Origin: Lytechinus pictus
Lineage: Eukaryota; Echinodermata; Echinoidea; Temnopleuroida; Toxopneustidae
DNA: 64,000 nucleotides
Direction: 5' to 3'
Assembly: GCF_037042905.1 (NCBI RefSeq)
Contig: NC_087254.1
Span: forward strand, 19,524,603-19,588,602
Part shown: one piece after another, positions 27,770 to 41,237 of the stretch
How the letters are laid out: each line of letters begins with the position of its first letter
Numbering within the stretch: position 1 is the first letter of the stretch
Notes under the pieces: model-generated
Seen by the model: only the letters and a program-made list of their open reading frames with translations
What the model was told of the DNA's origin: nothing
Database searches by the model: none
Translations under genes and position numbers: made by a program

Positions 27770-29030
27770 TTTTTTTGTAATCATGAACAAGATGCGTATC
27801 TATCTTAATGCGATCAAGAAGTGCGAGATTATATTTTGAATATACTGACCTGCAAAAGCACCCGTTGCAGTGACTCATGAATAGAATACATATCTCACCA
27901 ATCAAATAGTACGAGCGAAGCGCGAGCTGAAATTTTTTAACATCTCGACATAAACTGGAGATTCTAAGCACCTTTTTAACCATGAATAGGATGGGTATGT
28001 AGGCCTATTTTATTGATGCGAGAACGAACTGAATTTTCCCGAAAGGAAACCATGATATTCTAAGCACTTTTTGTCTTCGTAAACAATATGTTTTTCTAAC
28101 TAAACATGCAAGCGCCGAAGCACAAGCTGAATTTATTAATATACTGAAAAGAGACATATTAATGACTGTTTGACTCATGAATAGAATATATATATATCTC
28201 ACCAATCAAATAATGCGAGCGCGAAGCGCGAGCTGAAAATTGTTTAGATTTTGATTGAAAATTGGACAGGTTAACAACTTTTTGCAATCATAGGATGGGT
28301 ATCTAATCAAAGAGTTAATGCGAGCGCTAAGAGCGAGCTGATTTTTGTTATACTCGTACCTAAAAACTGGACAGTTCAAGCACTTTTTAAATAAGAACAT
28401 GGCATTAGAGGGCCAAGTGCGAGCCGATTTTCAAACTTAGATTTAGACCTAAAACAGGACAATGTAACCATGCGTGAACAGGATGGGTATATATGTCTAA
28501 ACAATTGATGCGAGTACGAAGCGCGAGCTGAAATCTTTGGATTTTTAGACATGAAAACTGGACATTCTAAGCATGCTATCTCACCAAATAATGCGAGCGC
28601 GAAGCGTGAGCCATTTTTTTTTTCATTTTCCGTTATGAAAACTGGATATTCTAAGCATGCACTTTATGCAATCATGAACAATATGGGTATGTAATCAAAT
28701 GATTTATGCGAGCACAAAATTGTGATACTCCTTCGGGAAGGCGTAGATTCTGAGTATTTTGCGCGAGTCTAAATAATTGTGATTTCTTCCTGAAAACGGT
28801 TTAAGCATGTTTTTAATAAAGAACACAGTTTTAGAGCGCGGAGCGCGAACAGATGTTTTTTTTGTATAGATTTAGAAAAGAACCCAGGATATTCGATGCA
28901 ATGTAACCTTGAACAGGATGGGTGTATCAAAAGAAAATATTTTATTCTAGCGCGGAGCCCGAGCTGATTTTTTTCATTTTGCGACATGAAAGCTGGATAT
29001 TCTGGGCACTTTTTACAATCATAATGTTGT
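27770..29030. repeat. Tandem array of the GCGAGCGCGAAGCGCGAGCT repeat
   Basis: About eleven diverged units of roughly 95-130 bp. Each has a core like GCGAGCGCGAAGCGCGAGCT, then an AT-rich part, a GACATTCTAAGCACTTTTT-like part, and a GAATAGGATGGGTATCT-like part. Core positions include about 27909, 28108, 28216, 28318, 28506, 28590, 28830 and 28949. Single or few copies of the same unit occur near 1500, 2160, 2640, 3045, 26910, 30560, 32330 and 59640-59860. Confidence 0.85.
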
Positions 29031-31025
29031 AATGTGAAATTGGCTATATACACTTATTGGTATATAAAGTTTGTAAAATTTATATTTAAATCCATTGTAT
29101 TATACTCAATGCTAATTATATTCCCGGATTTCCACTTTAATGCAATATCATTATCCAATATTTTATGATTCAACGTTCAAATTTAACCAATTTCCTTCAT
29201 AAATTTTGCTGAATTATTTAATGTGTCAATCATGATATCATGTACTTTAATTTATATTATACTGTAATTGTGTTGTTTATGATAACTTTCTCATTTCACC
29301 GATTCCTCAAATATTTATTATGTTATATTGAACAAATTATGAATTAGTGATTTTTCTGTAATGTATTGAATTCATTATTTGTATAGTTATTTGTATAGCT
29401 TAAACCTAAGTTACTCTATCTTTTATGTGCATATATATTGTTATTTTATGTTAACAGGTTCATGCTGAAAACAGTCAATCTGAGCTTTTCATCCTGTATA
29501 AATATGTTTTAGTGAATAAATATATATATAAATAAACAAATAAATAAATGAATGAAAAAAAAATGGTCTTGCAGACAGACTCGTAGAACTGGCTTAGTGA
29601 ACAATGGCTTTTGTTCAAAATTCCTTCATGGATGCATTCAAGCATCCCTCTATATACTTGACTGGACTGACCAGTGTAATTGACCATTCAATAGTCAATT
29701 TGGGGTTTCAATTATGTACCCCCAATAGGAGGCTTTCTTTTCAGGCGGGAAAGGGACGGAAGCGATTGAAATTTTGAGGGAGCAGGTTGTCTTACCAGTG
29801 TGCAATCAAGTGAGTTGATGGTTGTTATTTCATGATATTACTGGTATATTTTTTAACTTCGCATGATAATGTGTTTTATTATTGCTCAATAATTAATGAT
29901 GCCCGTGGAATTTTGGTCAATTTTATCATGTAAACTGACATTTATGCCTCTTAAGTTCAGACTTTGCAATTGTTATATTTTCCCCGTGCATTATCTAATA
30001 TTGATTGGGTAGCATACATGAACACAAGTTAAGCTTTTACTGGTTTATGTTGATGTGATTATTTTTATAATTGTTGAACATATTTCCGATAATACCATCA
30101 GATCTGGTCCATGATATTCATTGTAGTATATTGCCCATTTTACTCCTATTTAGCCCAACAAATGAGTTGCAAAATAAGGATATTATTACTTGTAGGCCTG
30201 GAGAACAGCTACGGGAATTTTTATATATTTTTTATTCACATTTGTTTTATTACAATAAAGCATGTCTTGGTATTGTGCAATATCTCCAGGGATTATTTAA
30301 ATCGTTATATTCATACTGCAATTTGATTACTGGTTACATTTTAGAAGATACACATTTGCTCAAACCTCACGAGTGAAGGAATAATATATGGCATTTTGTT
30401 GAAAATTTGATTTTTTTTTTAATCAATATGTATTTTCGATATATTTTTATCATTTGTATTCCACAGCGAGGCTGTTGGTTTTCTTGAAATAAACTCAAAT
30501 ACCACATACCGGTCTGGATTTTGCATTCTTTCAATTAATATATTGGGTATCTAATGAAACAATGCGAGCGCGAAGAGCGAACTGAAATTTTTTATATTAT
30601 GACCTAACAACTGGACATTCTAAGCACGTTATTTTTTAATAAAGATCAAGGTATTGTATCTTATCTTATGAAAATGTTACGTAGATGTGGGATCACCTCC
30701 ATGGCTGCCTCCAGCACTGGTGGGGGGGGGGTAATTGGCTTCCCCTTAAAAAGTAGGAATACCTCGATTATCTTACAAGAAATTTGTGCATTAAAATTTT
30801 AATTTTCACTATAAAATTGAAATAAACAGGGCACAAAATAATGGCGCAGGTATAGAGAAAGTAAATCACATTATAAATCACTTTATTATCACCTCCTCCA
30901 TATCTCAGTTCCGTTTTTAACTACAATAGTCTTCAGACTTCACAAAAACCGAGTTCACATACAACTACATGTACAAGGTTGAAGAGTCAAGTGCCAGGTT
31001 GCGTGGTACATGTGTATCTACTCTC
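29031..31025. other. AT-rich non-coding stretch
   Basis: No gene seen. Around 29500-29560 an AATAAATA-type tail suggests the 3' end of a retroelement. One GCGAGCGCGAAGAGCG unit lies near 30563 and a G tract near 30721. Confidence 0.45.
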
Positions 31026-31590
31026 TTAAAGGGATGGTCCGGGCTAAAAATATTATATCTAAATAAATAGAGTAAAATTCACAGAGCAAAATGCTGAAAA
31101 CTTTGTCAAAATCGGAGAACAAATAACAAAGTTATTGGATTTTAAATTTTATCAATATTTTTGTGAAAACAATTATATGCACATCGTCATGAATATTCAT
31201 TAGGTGGGCTGATGATGGCACATCCTCACTGTCCTTTTTCTAATGTTATTACATGAAATAATAATGTTTAAATTTTTCCTGCATGTGTAAATGGTGTGTC
31301 TCCATTATGATGAAAGAAGTTGCGGCAATAAATAATTAATGCAGTTGTCAATCCAATTGTTTGAGTTCTTGGTAGAAAATTTTTGACTAAACCTAATTTA
31401 TATGACAAAATACAAAAGAACAAGTGGGGATATGACATCATTAGCCCACCTAATGAATATTCATAAAGACATGCCTAGAACTTTTTCACCGGAATAATGC
31501 AAATCTTTAAAATTCATAAACTCCGTTATTTGTTATCCAATTTTGATCAAATTTTCAGCATTTAGCTTTGTGAATTGTTATTCATCTATT
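31026..31590. mobile_element. Long inverted-repeat MITE
   Basis: The two halves are imperfect inverted copies: AAAATGCTGAAAACTTTG and ACAAATAACAAAGTTATTGG on the left mirror CAAATTTTCAGCATTTAGC and CCGTTATTTGTTATCC on the right, and both halves contain an ATGAATATTCATTAGGTGGG-type phrase. About 565 bp, non-coding. The outer ends are diverged. Confidence 0.65.
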
Positions 31591-31692
31591 CATTAAACAC
31601 CTGGCCTGGTGCAGGCATACAATACAGGCTGACCTGTATTGTACATAACTTTCTATCATTCACTTCAGGCTCTATGCCCAAGGCAAGAGTTA

Positions 31693-31854
31693 TACCTTGG
31701 TCACATTTGCACTACGGCGGCCGTACGGCGAGTCGAAAATAGCCTTTTTATTGATTTTAAGTCAAACCACCTATATATAGTTGGACAAAAAAATGTTAAA
31801 ACGGCTGTTCTCGACTCGCCGTACGGCCGCCGTAGAACAAATGTGACCAAGGTA
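31693..31854. mobile_element. PIF/Harbinger-like MITE
   Basis: A 162-bp element with long, nearly perfect terminal inverted repeats, starting TACCTTGGTCACATTTG and including CTACGGCGGCCGTACGGCG. It is flanked on both sides by TTA (31690-31692 and 31855-31857), the 3-bp TWA duplication typical of PIF/Harbinger transposons. Confidence 0.75.
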
Positions 31855-32299
31855 TTAACTTGCACCTGTAATTCAGATCACTACAAAATACATATCCCAG
31901 TGGCGAATGCCCAAGGAAAGACTTAAACTTGCACCTAAATTATATATTCCAGTTGCGTAATGAGCCAACAATTTTAAAGGGTCTAGATAAGGCGTATCTC
32001 ATAAAAATTACAAAAATTTGCTAGCGAGCAAATTTCGACATTTCTATTCACAAAAATCAAATTTTGTAATAGATTTTGATACAAAATTCAAAAATATGGT
32101 GTCATATTTCACCCTTCTGTTTCCTTTTCTCTTATTTTTCTTGGTCGTGAAATTTTTTGGGAGCAAGAGCCCCCCCCCCCCCATCTGTACGCCATTAATA
32201 CATCCCCTTATGACGACCTCGTTTCCTTCGCTCACTCCTGTTCAGATTTCTTTAAAGAAATATGCGCCTAGTGCCCAGTTTTCAGATCGGAAAATCAAA

Positions 32300-32480
32300 G
32301 CAGAATAGGTATCTAACTATGCAACTGATGCGAGCGCGAAGCGTGAGCTGAAATTTTTCATTTTCCGAATAAAAATGGTTTTTTTTTTTTACATTCTAAG
32401 TGCTTTTTGTAACCATGAAGACAATGGGTATCTGATCAAATAATTGAAATGAAACGTGAAATTATATACTGACTGGAGAA
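32300..32480. repeat. Dispersed GCGAGCGCGAAGCG repeat units
   Basis: GATGCGAGCGCGAAGCGTG followed by GAGCTGAAATTTTTC and an ACATTCTAAGTGCTTTTTG block, the same unit as the array at 27.8-29.0 kb. Confidence 0.75.
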
Positions 32481-34497
32481 GGGCTATTTCAAGCTCTGAT
32501 TCCTTTTCTAATTGTTATTTCTCTCTCTCTCATAAGGGGAGAGGGGCGGCCGCTTTGCCCTCTGGATCCTCCTGTGTATACTGACAGGAAAAATCGTTTT
32601 AAGGACTTATGTACGTGGGATCCATGGAGAAGATATGTAACGTACTAATCAAATGTTTGTATCGCGAATTGAATTTTTTATTCGGCACTTTTTTTAATCA
32701 AGATGATTCCTATATGATCGTAAAAACAGGATATTTAAAGTCGCATTTAATCCTTTTGGGCAGGATATGTATCTCACTATAACAAGGCTATTCGAGGATT
32801 TAGGCGTCCATGGTCGAATATAAAATTGGCCCCCATTAAAGATTGGACATCAATTCGGCGCCCCCAGGTCGAACATTAATTCGGCGGCTCCCGGTCACCA
32901 TAAATTTGGCGATCCTAAGTAGAGCATCACTTTGGCAGCCCCCCCCCCCCTCTCTAGGTTGAACATCGAATCGGCGCCCCTAGGTAGAATATCAATTAAA
33001 CGCCCCTAGATTGAACATCAATTCAGCGCCCCTAGTTATAACATCAATTCGGCGCCCGCTCTAGGTTTAACAACAATTCGGCGTTCCTCTATGACGAATA
33101 TCAATTCGGCGCCCCCTTTGTCGAATATAAATTCTGCGCCCTCCCCTATGTCAAATATCAATTTGGCACCCCTCTATGTCGAATATCAATTCTGCGCCCT
33201 CCCCTATGTCGAAAATAAATTCGCACCCTCCTATGTTGAACATCGATTCGGCATCCCCTATGCCGAACATGAATTTGACATCCCCCCTAGATCGAACATC
33301 CATTCTGCACCCCTATGTCGAACATCAATTTGGCGCCCCCTTAGATTTAACAGTTCGGCCCCCTATGTCGAACATCAATTCGGCAACCCCAATGTCGAAC
33401 ACGAATTTGGTGCCCTCTATGTCGAACATTAGTTTGACGTCCCCTAGATGGAATATCCATTCGATGCCCCTAAGTAGAACATCAAATTGGCGCCCCCCCC
33501 CCCTCCCATGTCTAACATCAATTTTACGCCCGCTATGTCGAACATCAATCCAGTGCCCCGTATGTCGAACATGAATTCTGCGCCCCCTAAGTCAAACAAA
33601 AATTCAGCACTTCCTGTGTCGAACATCAATTTGGTGCCCTCTATGTCGAACATCAGTTTGACGTCGTCCCCCCCCCCCTCTAGATCGAACATCAATTCGC
33701 CCCCCCCCCCTCCTCTAGGTCAAATAGTAATTTGGCACCCCCTTTGTCAAACATCAATTTTGCTCCCTCTATGTCAAACATCAGTTTCACGCCCCCCCCC
33801 TTAGATCAAACATCTGTTCGGCGCCCCCCCCCCACATCGACCATGAATTCGGCACACCTTTCGAACATCAACTCGGCGCCTCTAGGTACAAGTTCAATTC
33901 GGAGCCCACCCCAAGGTTAAACATCAATTCGGGGCGCCCTTTGTCGAACATCAATTCTGCGCCCCCTATGTCGAACATCAATTTGGTGCCCCTATGTCGG
34001 ACATTAATTTAGCTCCCCCCCCCCCGTCGAACATTAATTTAGCCCCCCCCCCTCCTTTGTTGAATGTCAATTCGGCGCCCCCTTTGTCAAACATCAATTC
34101 TGTGCCCCCTATGTAAAACTCCAATTCGGAGCCCACCCCAAGGTTAAACATAAATTCGGCGCCCCCTGTGTCGAACATCAATTCTTCGCCCTCCCCTATG
34201 TCAAAAATCAATTCGCACCCCCTATGTCGAACATCGATTCGGCACCCCTTATGTCGACCATGAATTTGACATCCCCCCTAGATCGAACATTTATTCTGCG
34301 CCCCCTATGTCAAACATCAATTTGGCACCCTCTATGTCGAATATCAATTTGACACCCCCCTATGTCGAATATCAATTCTGCACCCTCCGTTATGTCAAAA
34401 ATCAATTCGCACCCCCCTATGTCGAACATCGATTCGGCGCCTCTTATGTCGACCATGAATTTGACATCCCCCCTAGATCGAACATCAATTCGGCGCC

Positions 34498-34931
34498 CTC
34501 TACCATCCGAACAACACCGACCATATTTTCTTTCAAACGACAACTCAATTCACATCTTTTTCCAATTATCTAGTTTTTTATTTTCATTTATTTGATATGT
34601 ATTTGTTTTGATGATTTTTGCTATCACTGTTTGGTGTGACTTTGCTAGCCCATCTGGGGCCTGGTGGCCTCAAGTGCTATACTAGAGCTTCTGTGAATTA
34701 TGTGCTGACCGGGCTTGTCCCTTAAATTGTTGGTGAACGAAGCAGCAAGCAAGACGCCACCAGGCCTCATCTGGCGCAGTTAAGGAAACCAATAGTTGAT
34801 ACAATTTAATATATACAATTCTATACTTTTTGTTATTTAAGATTTGTATTTATATTTTATTTCTGACCATTGCAAGCGCTGTGACACTTTTTGTGTATAG
34901 CGCATATAAGTAACTGTTTTATTATTATTAT
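34498..34931 (+). mobile_element. LINE 3' end, copy 1
   Basis: Begins with codons reading TISSFKRQLKSHLF-like in the other copies (here TIFSFKRQLNSHLF) and a TAG stop, the usual C-terminus of L2/CR1-type LINE reverse transcriptases. About 350 bp of 3' UTR follows, with GCAAGCGCTGTGACAC and GTATAGCGCATATAA as a hairpin-type tail and then an ATT repeat. It is a 5'-truncated insertion in the minisatellite. Confidence 0.8.
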
Positions 34932-35606
34932 GTCGAATATCAGTTTGATGTCCCTCCTAGATCAAACATCCGTTCGGGGCACCGCTATGTCAACATCAAT
35001 CCTGTGCCCCCTATGTCAAACATGAATTCGGCACCCCCTAAGTCAAACATGAATTCAGCACCTCCTATGTTGAACATCAATTTGGTGCCCTTTATGTCGA
35101 ACATCTCTTTGACGTCCCCCCTTCTAGATCGGACATCCTCTCGGCGCCCCTAAGTAGAACATAGATTCGCCTCCCCCCCCCAACTAGGTCAAAGAATAAT
35201 TCGACGCCCCCTTTGTCAAACATCAATTTGGTACCCTATATCATGTCGAATATGAGTTTAATGTCCCCCCCCCCCCCTAGATCAAACATCCGTTCGGCGC
35301 CCCCGCCCCAAAATGTCCAACATAATTTTGGCGTCCCTTTTGAACATCAATTCGGCGCCTCCCTTTGTCGAACATCAATTCTGCGCCCCTTATGTCAAAC
35401 ATCAATTTGGCACCCTCTAGGTCGAATATCTATTTGGCACCCCCTATGTCGAATATCAATTCTGCGCCCTCCCCTATGTCCAAAATCAATTCGCACCCCC
35501 CTATGTTGAACATCGATTCGGCGCCTCTTATGTCGACCATGAATTTGACATCCCCCCTAGATCGAACATCCATTCTGCACCCCTATGTCTAACATCAATT
35601 CGGCGC

Positions 35607-36033
35607 CCTCTACCATCCGACCAACACCGACTATATCTTCTTTCAAACGACAACTCAAGTCACATCTTTTTCCAATTATCTAGTTTTCATTTATTTGATA
35701 TGTATTTGTTTTGATGATTTTTGCTATCACTGTTTGGTTTGGCTTTGCTAGCCCATCTGGGGCCTGGTTGCCTCAAGTGCTATACTAGAGCTTCTGTGAA
35801 TTATGTGCTGACCGGGCTTGTCCCTTTAATTGTTGGTGAACGAAGCAGCAAGCAAGAGGCCACCAGGCCTCATCTGGTGCAGTTAAGGAAACCAATAGTT
35901 GATGCAATTTAATGCATACAATTCTATACTTTTTGTTATTTAAGATTTATATTTATATTTTATTTCTGACCATTGCAAGCGCTGTGATACTTTTTGTGTA
36001 TAGCGCATAAAAGTAACCGTTTTATTATTATTA
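35607..36033 (+). mobile_element. LINE 3' end, copy 2
   Basis: Same segment with the same 5' truncation point, next to the same minisatellite phrase TTCGGCGCCCTCTACC. Identical endpoints show it was copied with its flanks rather than inserted afresh. Confidence 0.85.
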
Positions 36034-36756
36034 TGTCGAATATCAGTTTGATGTCTCTCTTAGATCAAACATCCGTTCGGGGCACCGCTATGTCGAACAT
36101 CAATCCTGTGCCCCCTATGTCAAACATGAATTCGGCACTCCCTAAGTCAAACATGAATTCAGTTCCTCCTATGTTGAACATCAATTTGGTTCCCTTTGTG
36201 TCGAACATCTGTGTGACGTCCCCCCTTCTAGATCGGACATCCTCTCGGCGCCCCTAAGTAGAACAACGATTCGCCCCCCCCCCACTAGGTCAAAGAATAA
36301 TTCGGCGACCCCCTTTGTCAAACATCAATTTGGCACCCTCTATGTCGAATATCAGTTTGATGTCCCCCCCCCCCCTTAGATCAAACTTTCGTTCGGCGCC
36401 CCCCAATGTCAAACAATAATTCGGCGTCCCTTTTGAACATCATTTCGGCATCTCTAGGTAAAACATCAATTCGGAGCCCACCCCAAGGTTAAACACCAAT
36501 TCGGCGCCCCCGTTTGTCGAACATCAATTCTGTGCCCCCTATGTCAAACATCAATTCCGCACCCCCTATGTCGAATATCAATTTGGTACCCCCCTATGTC
36601 GAATATCAATTCTGCGCCCTCCCCTATGTCCAAAATCAATTCGCACCCCCCTATGTTGAACATCAATTTGGCACCCCTTATGTCAACCATGAATTTGACA
36701 TCCCCCCTAGATCGAACATTTATTCTGCACCCCTATGTCTAACATCAATTCGGCGC

Positions 36757-37183
36757 CCTCTACCATCCGAACAACACCGACCATATCTTCTTCAAACGAC
36801 AACTCAAGTCACATCTTTTTCCAATTACCTAGTTTTCATTTATTTGATATGTATTTGTTTTGATGATTTTTGCTATCACTGTTTGGTTTGGCTTTGCTAG
36901 CCCATCTGGGGCCTGGTTGCCTCAAGTGCTATACTAGAGCTTCTGTTAATTATGTGCTGACCGGGCTTGTCCCTTAAATTGTTGGTGAACGAAGCAGCAA
37001 GCAAGAGGCCACCAGGCCTCATCTGGTGCAGTTAAGGAAACCAATAGTTGATACAATTTAATGTATACAATTCTATACTTTTTGTTATTTAAGATTAATA
37101 TTTATATTTTATTTCTGACCATTGCAAGCGCTGTGATACTTTTTGTGTATAGCGCATATAAATAACCGTTTTTATTATTATTA
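36757..37183 (+). mobile_element. LINE 3' end, copy 3
   Basis: Same endpoints as copies 1 and 2; ends with a TTATTATTATT tail followed by GTCGAATATCAGTTTGATG minisatellite sequence. Confidence 0.85.
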
Positions 37184-38006
37184 TGTCGAATATCAGTTTG
37201 ATGTCCCTCCTAGATCAAACATCCGTTCGGGGCACCGCTATGTCGAACATCAATCTTGTGCCCCCTATGTCAAACATGAATTCGGCACCCCCTAAGTGAA
37301 ACATGAATTCAGCACCTCCTATGTTGAACATCAATTTGGTGCCCTTTATGTCGAACATCTGTGTGACGTCTCCCCTTCTAGATCGGACATCCTCTCGGCG
37401 CCCCTAAGTAGAACATTGATTCGCCCCCCCCCCAACTAGGTCCAAGAATAATTCGGCGCCCCCTATGTCAAATATCAATTTGACACCCTCTATGTAGAAT
37501 ATCAATTTGGCACCCCCCCCCCCCCCTATGTCTAATATAAATTCTGCGCCCTCCCCTATGTCCAAAATCAATTCGCACCCCCTATGTCGAACATGAGTTC
37601 AATATCACCCCTCCTAGATCAAACATTCGTTCGGCGCCCCCCGCCCCCAAATGTTAAACAATAATTCGGCGTCCCTTTTGAACATCATTTCGGCATCTGT
37701 AGGTAAAACATCAATTTTAAGCCCACCCCAAGGTTAAACACCGATTCGGCGCCCCCCTTTGTCGAACATCAATTCTGTGCCCCCTAGGTCAAACATCAAT
37801 TTGGCACCCTTTATGTCGAATATCAATTTGGCACCCCCCCCCCTTATGTCTAATATATATTCCGCGCCCTCTCCTATATCCAAAATCAATTCGCACCCCC
37901 CTATGTTGAACATCGATTCGGCGCCTCTTATGTCGACTATGAATTTGACATCCCCCCTAGATCGAACATCCATTCTGCACCCCTATGTCTAACATCAATT
38001 CGACGC

Positions 38007-38430
38007 CCTCTACCATCCGAACAACACCGACCATATCTTCTTTCAAACGACAACTCAAGTCACATCTTTTTCCAATTACCTAGTTTTCATTTATTTGATA
38101 TGTATTTGTTTTGATGATTTTTGCTATCACTGTTTGGTTTGACTTTGCTAGCCCATCTGGGGCCTGGTGGCATCAAGTGCTATACTAGAGCTTCTGTGAA
38201 TTATGTGCTGACCGGGCTTGTCCCTTAAATTGTTGGTGAACGAAGCAGCAAGCAAGAGGCCACCAGGCCTCATCTGGCGCAGTTTAGAACACCAATAGTT
38301 GATGGAATTTAATGTATACAATTCTATACGTTTTGTTATTTAAGATTTATATTTAATTTCTAACCATTGCAAGCGCTGTGATACGTTTTTGTGTATAGCG
38401 CATACCAATTACCGTTTTTATTATTATTAT
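38007..38430 (+). mobile_element. LINE 3' end, copy 4
   Basis: Same endpoints. It shares with copy 5 a variant tail (GATACGTTTTTGTG and GCATACCAAT), suggesting those two are a closer pair. Confidence 0.85.
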
Positions 38431-38814
38431 GTCGAATATCAGTTTGATGTCCCTCCTAGATCAAACATTCGTTCGGCACCCCCTGCTCCCCAATGTTAAA
38501 CATAAATTCGGCGTCCCTTTTGAACATCAACTTGGCGTCTCTAGGTAAAACATCAATTCGAAGCCCACCCAAAAGTTAAACCTCAATTCGGCGCCCCCCT
38601 TTGTCGAACATCAATTCTGCGCACCCTATGTAAAATATCAATTTGGCACCCTCTATGTCGAATATCAATTCTGCGCCCTCCCCTATGTCCTAAATCAATT
38701 CGCACCCCCCTATGTCGAACATCGATTCGTTACCCTTTATGTCGACCATGAATTTGACATCCCCCTAGATCGAACATCCATTCTGTACCCCTATGTCGAA
38801 CATCAATTCGGCGC

Positions 38815-39243
38815 CCTCTACCATCCGAACATCACCGACCATATCACCTTTCAAACAACAACTCAAGTCACATCTTTTTCCAATTATTTAGTTTTCTATT
38901 TTCATTTATTTCAGATGTATTTGTTTTGATGATTTTGCTATCAATGTTTTGTTTGACTTGGCTAGCCCATCTGGGGCCTGGTGGCCTCAAATGCTATACT
39001 AGAGCTTCTGTGAATTATGTGCTGACCGGGCTTGTCCCTTAAATTGTTGGTGAACGAAGCAGTAAGCAAGAGGTAATCAGGCCTCATCTGGTGCACTTTA
39101 AAACACCAATAGTTGATGGAATTTAATGTATACAATTCTATACGTTTTGTTTTTTAAGATTTATATTTTATTTCTGACCATTGCAAGCGCTGTGATACGT
39201 TTTTGTGTATAGCGCATACCAATAACCGTTATTATTATTATTA
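38815..39243 (+). mobile_element. LINE 3' end, copy 5
   Basis: Same endpoints; shares the variant tail with copy 4. The repeat period from copy 4 is only about 810 bp because less minisatellite lies between. Confidence 0.85.
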
Positions 39244-39584
39244 TGTCTAATATCACTTTGATGTATCCCCCAGATCAAACATTCGTTCGGCACCCCCTGC
39301 TCCCCAATGTCAAATATAAATTCGGCGTCCATTTTGAACATCAACTCGGTGTCTCCAGGTAAAACATCAATTCGAAGCACACCCCAAGGTTAAACATCAA
39401 TTTGGCACCCCCCCCCCCTATGTCGAATATCAATTCTGCGCCCTCCCCTGTGTCCTAAATCAATTCGCACCCCCCTATGTTGAACATCGATTTGGCACCC
39501 CTTATGTCGACCATGAATTTGACATCCCCCCCCCCTAGATCGAACATCCATTCTGCACCCCTATGTCGAACATCAATTCGGCGC

Positions 39585-40020
39585 CCTCTACCATCCGAAC
39601 ATCACCGACCATATCTTCTTTCAAACAACAACTCAAGTCACATCTTTTTCCAATTATTTAGTTTTCTATTTTCATTTATTTGATATGTATTTATTTTGAT
39701 GATTTTTGCTATCACTGTTTGGTTTGACTTGGCTAGCCCATCTGGGGCCTGATGGCCTCAAATGCTATACTAGAGCTTCTGTGAATCATGTGCTGACCGG
39801 GCTTGTCCCTTAAATTGTTGGTGAACGAAGCAGCAAGCAAGAGGCCACCAAGCCTCATCTGGCGTGGTTGAGAACACCAATAGTTGATGCAATTTAATGT
39901 ATACAATTCTATATTTTTTGTTATTTAAGATTTATATTTATATTTTATTTCTGACCATTGCAAGCGCTGTGATACGTTTTGTGCATAGCGCATATAAATA
40001 ACCGTTTTTATTATTATTAT
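39585..40020 (+). mobile_element. LINE 3' end, copy 6
   Basis: Same endpoints; shares GTTTTGTGCATAGCGC with copies 7 and 8. Confidence 0.85.
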
Positions 40021-40800
40021 GTCGAATATCAGTTTGATGTCCCTCCTAGATCAAACATCCGTTTGGCGCCCCGCTATGTCGAACATCAATCCGGTGCCCT
40101 CTCTATCAAGCATGAATTCTACGTCCCCTAATTCAAACATGAATTCAGCACCTATGTTGAACATCTATTTGGTGCCCTTTATGTCGAACATCCGTTTGAC
40201 GTTCCCCCTTCTAGATCGAACATCCTCTCGGTGCCCCTATGTAGAACACCAATTCGCCCCCCCCCACTAGGTCAAAGAATAATTCGGCGCCCCCTATGTC
40301 GAACATCAATTTGGCACCCTCTATGTCGAATATCAGTTTGATGTCCCCCCCCCCTAGATCAAACATCCATTTGGCAACCCCGCCCCCCAATGTCAGACAT
40401 ACATTTGGCGTCCCTTTTGAACATCAACTCGGCATCTCTAGGTAAAACATCGATTCGAAGCCCACCCAAAGGTTGAACATCATTTCGGCGCCCCCTTTGT
40501 CGAACATCAATTTGGCACCTTCTATGTCGAATATCAATTTGGCACCCCCTTATGTCGAATATCAATTCTGTGCCCTCCCCTATGTCCAAAATCAATTCGC
40601 ACCCCCTATGTCGAACATCAATTTGGCACCCTCTATGTCGAATATCAATTCTGCGCCCTCCCCTATGTCCAAAATCAATTCGCACAACCCTATGTTGAAC
40701 ATCGATTCGTTACCCTTTATGTCGACCATGAATTTGACATTCCCCCCCCCCCTAGATCGAACATCCATTCTGCACCCCTATGTCGAACATCAATTCGGCG

Positions 40801-41237
40801 CACTCTACCATCCGAACAACACCGACCATATCTTCTTTCAAACGACAACTCAAGTCACATCTTTTTCCAATCATTTAGTTTTCGATTTTCATTTATTTGA
40901 TATGTATTTGTTTTGATGATTTTTGCTATCACTGTTTGGTTTGACTTGGCTAGCCCATCTGGGGCCTGATGGCCTGAAGTGCTATACTAGAGCTTCTGTG
41001 AATTATGTGCTGACCGGGCTTGTCCCTTAAATTGTTGGTGAACGAAGCAGCAAGCAAGAGGCCACCAAGCCTCATCTGGCGTAGTTGAGAACACCAATAG
41101 TTGATGCAATTTAATGTATACAATTCTATATTTTTTGTTATTTAAGATTTATATTTATATTTTATTTCTGACCATTGCAAGCGCTGTGATACGTTTTGTG
41201 CATAGCGCATATAAATAACCGTTTTTATTATTATTAT
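40801..41237 (+). mobile_element. LINE 3' end, copy 7
   Basis: Nearly identical to copy 8, including flanks; part of a 1,220-bp tandem pair. Confidence 0.9.

Noticed and set aside
31639-31926. 95-codon plus-strand frame
   Set aside because: Most of it lies across the Harbinger-like MITE and its flanks; no family resemblance.
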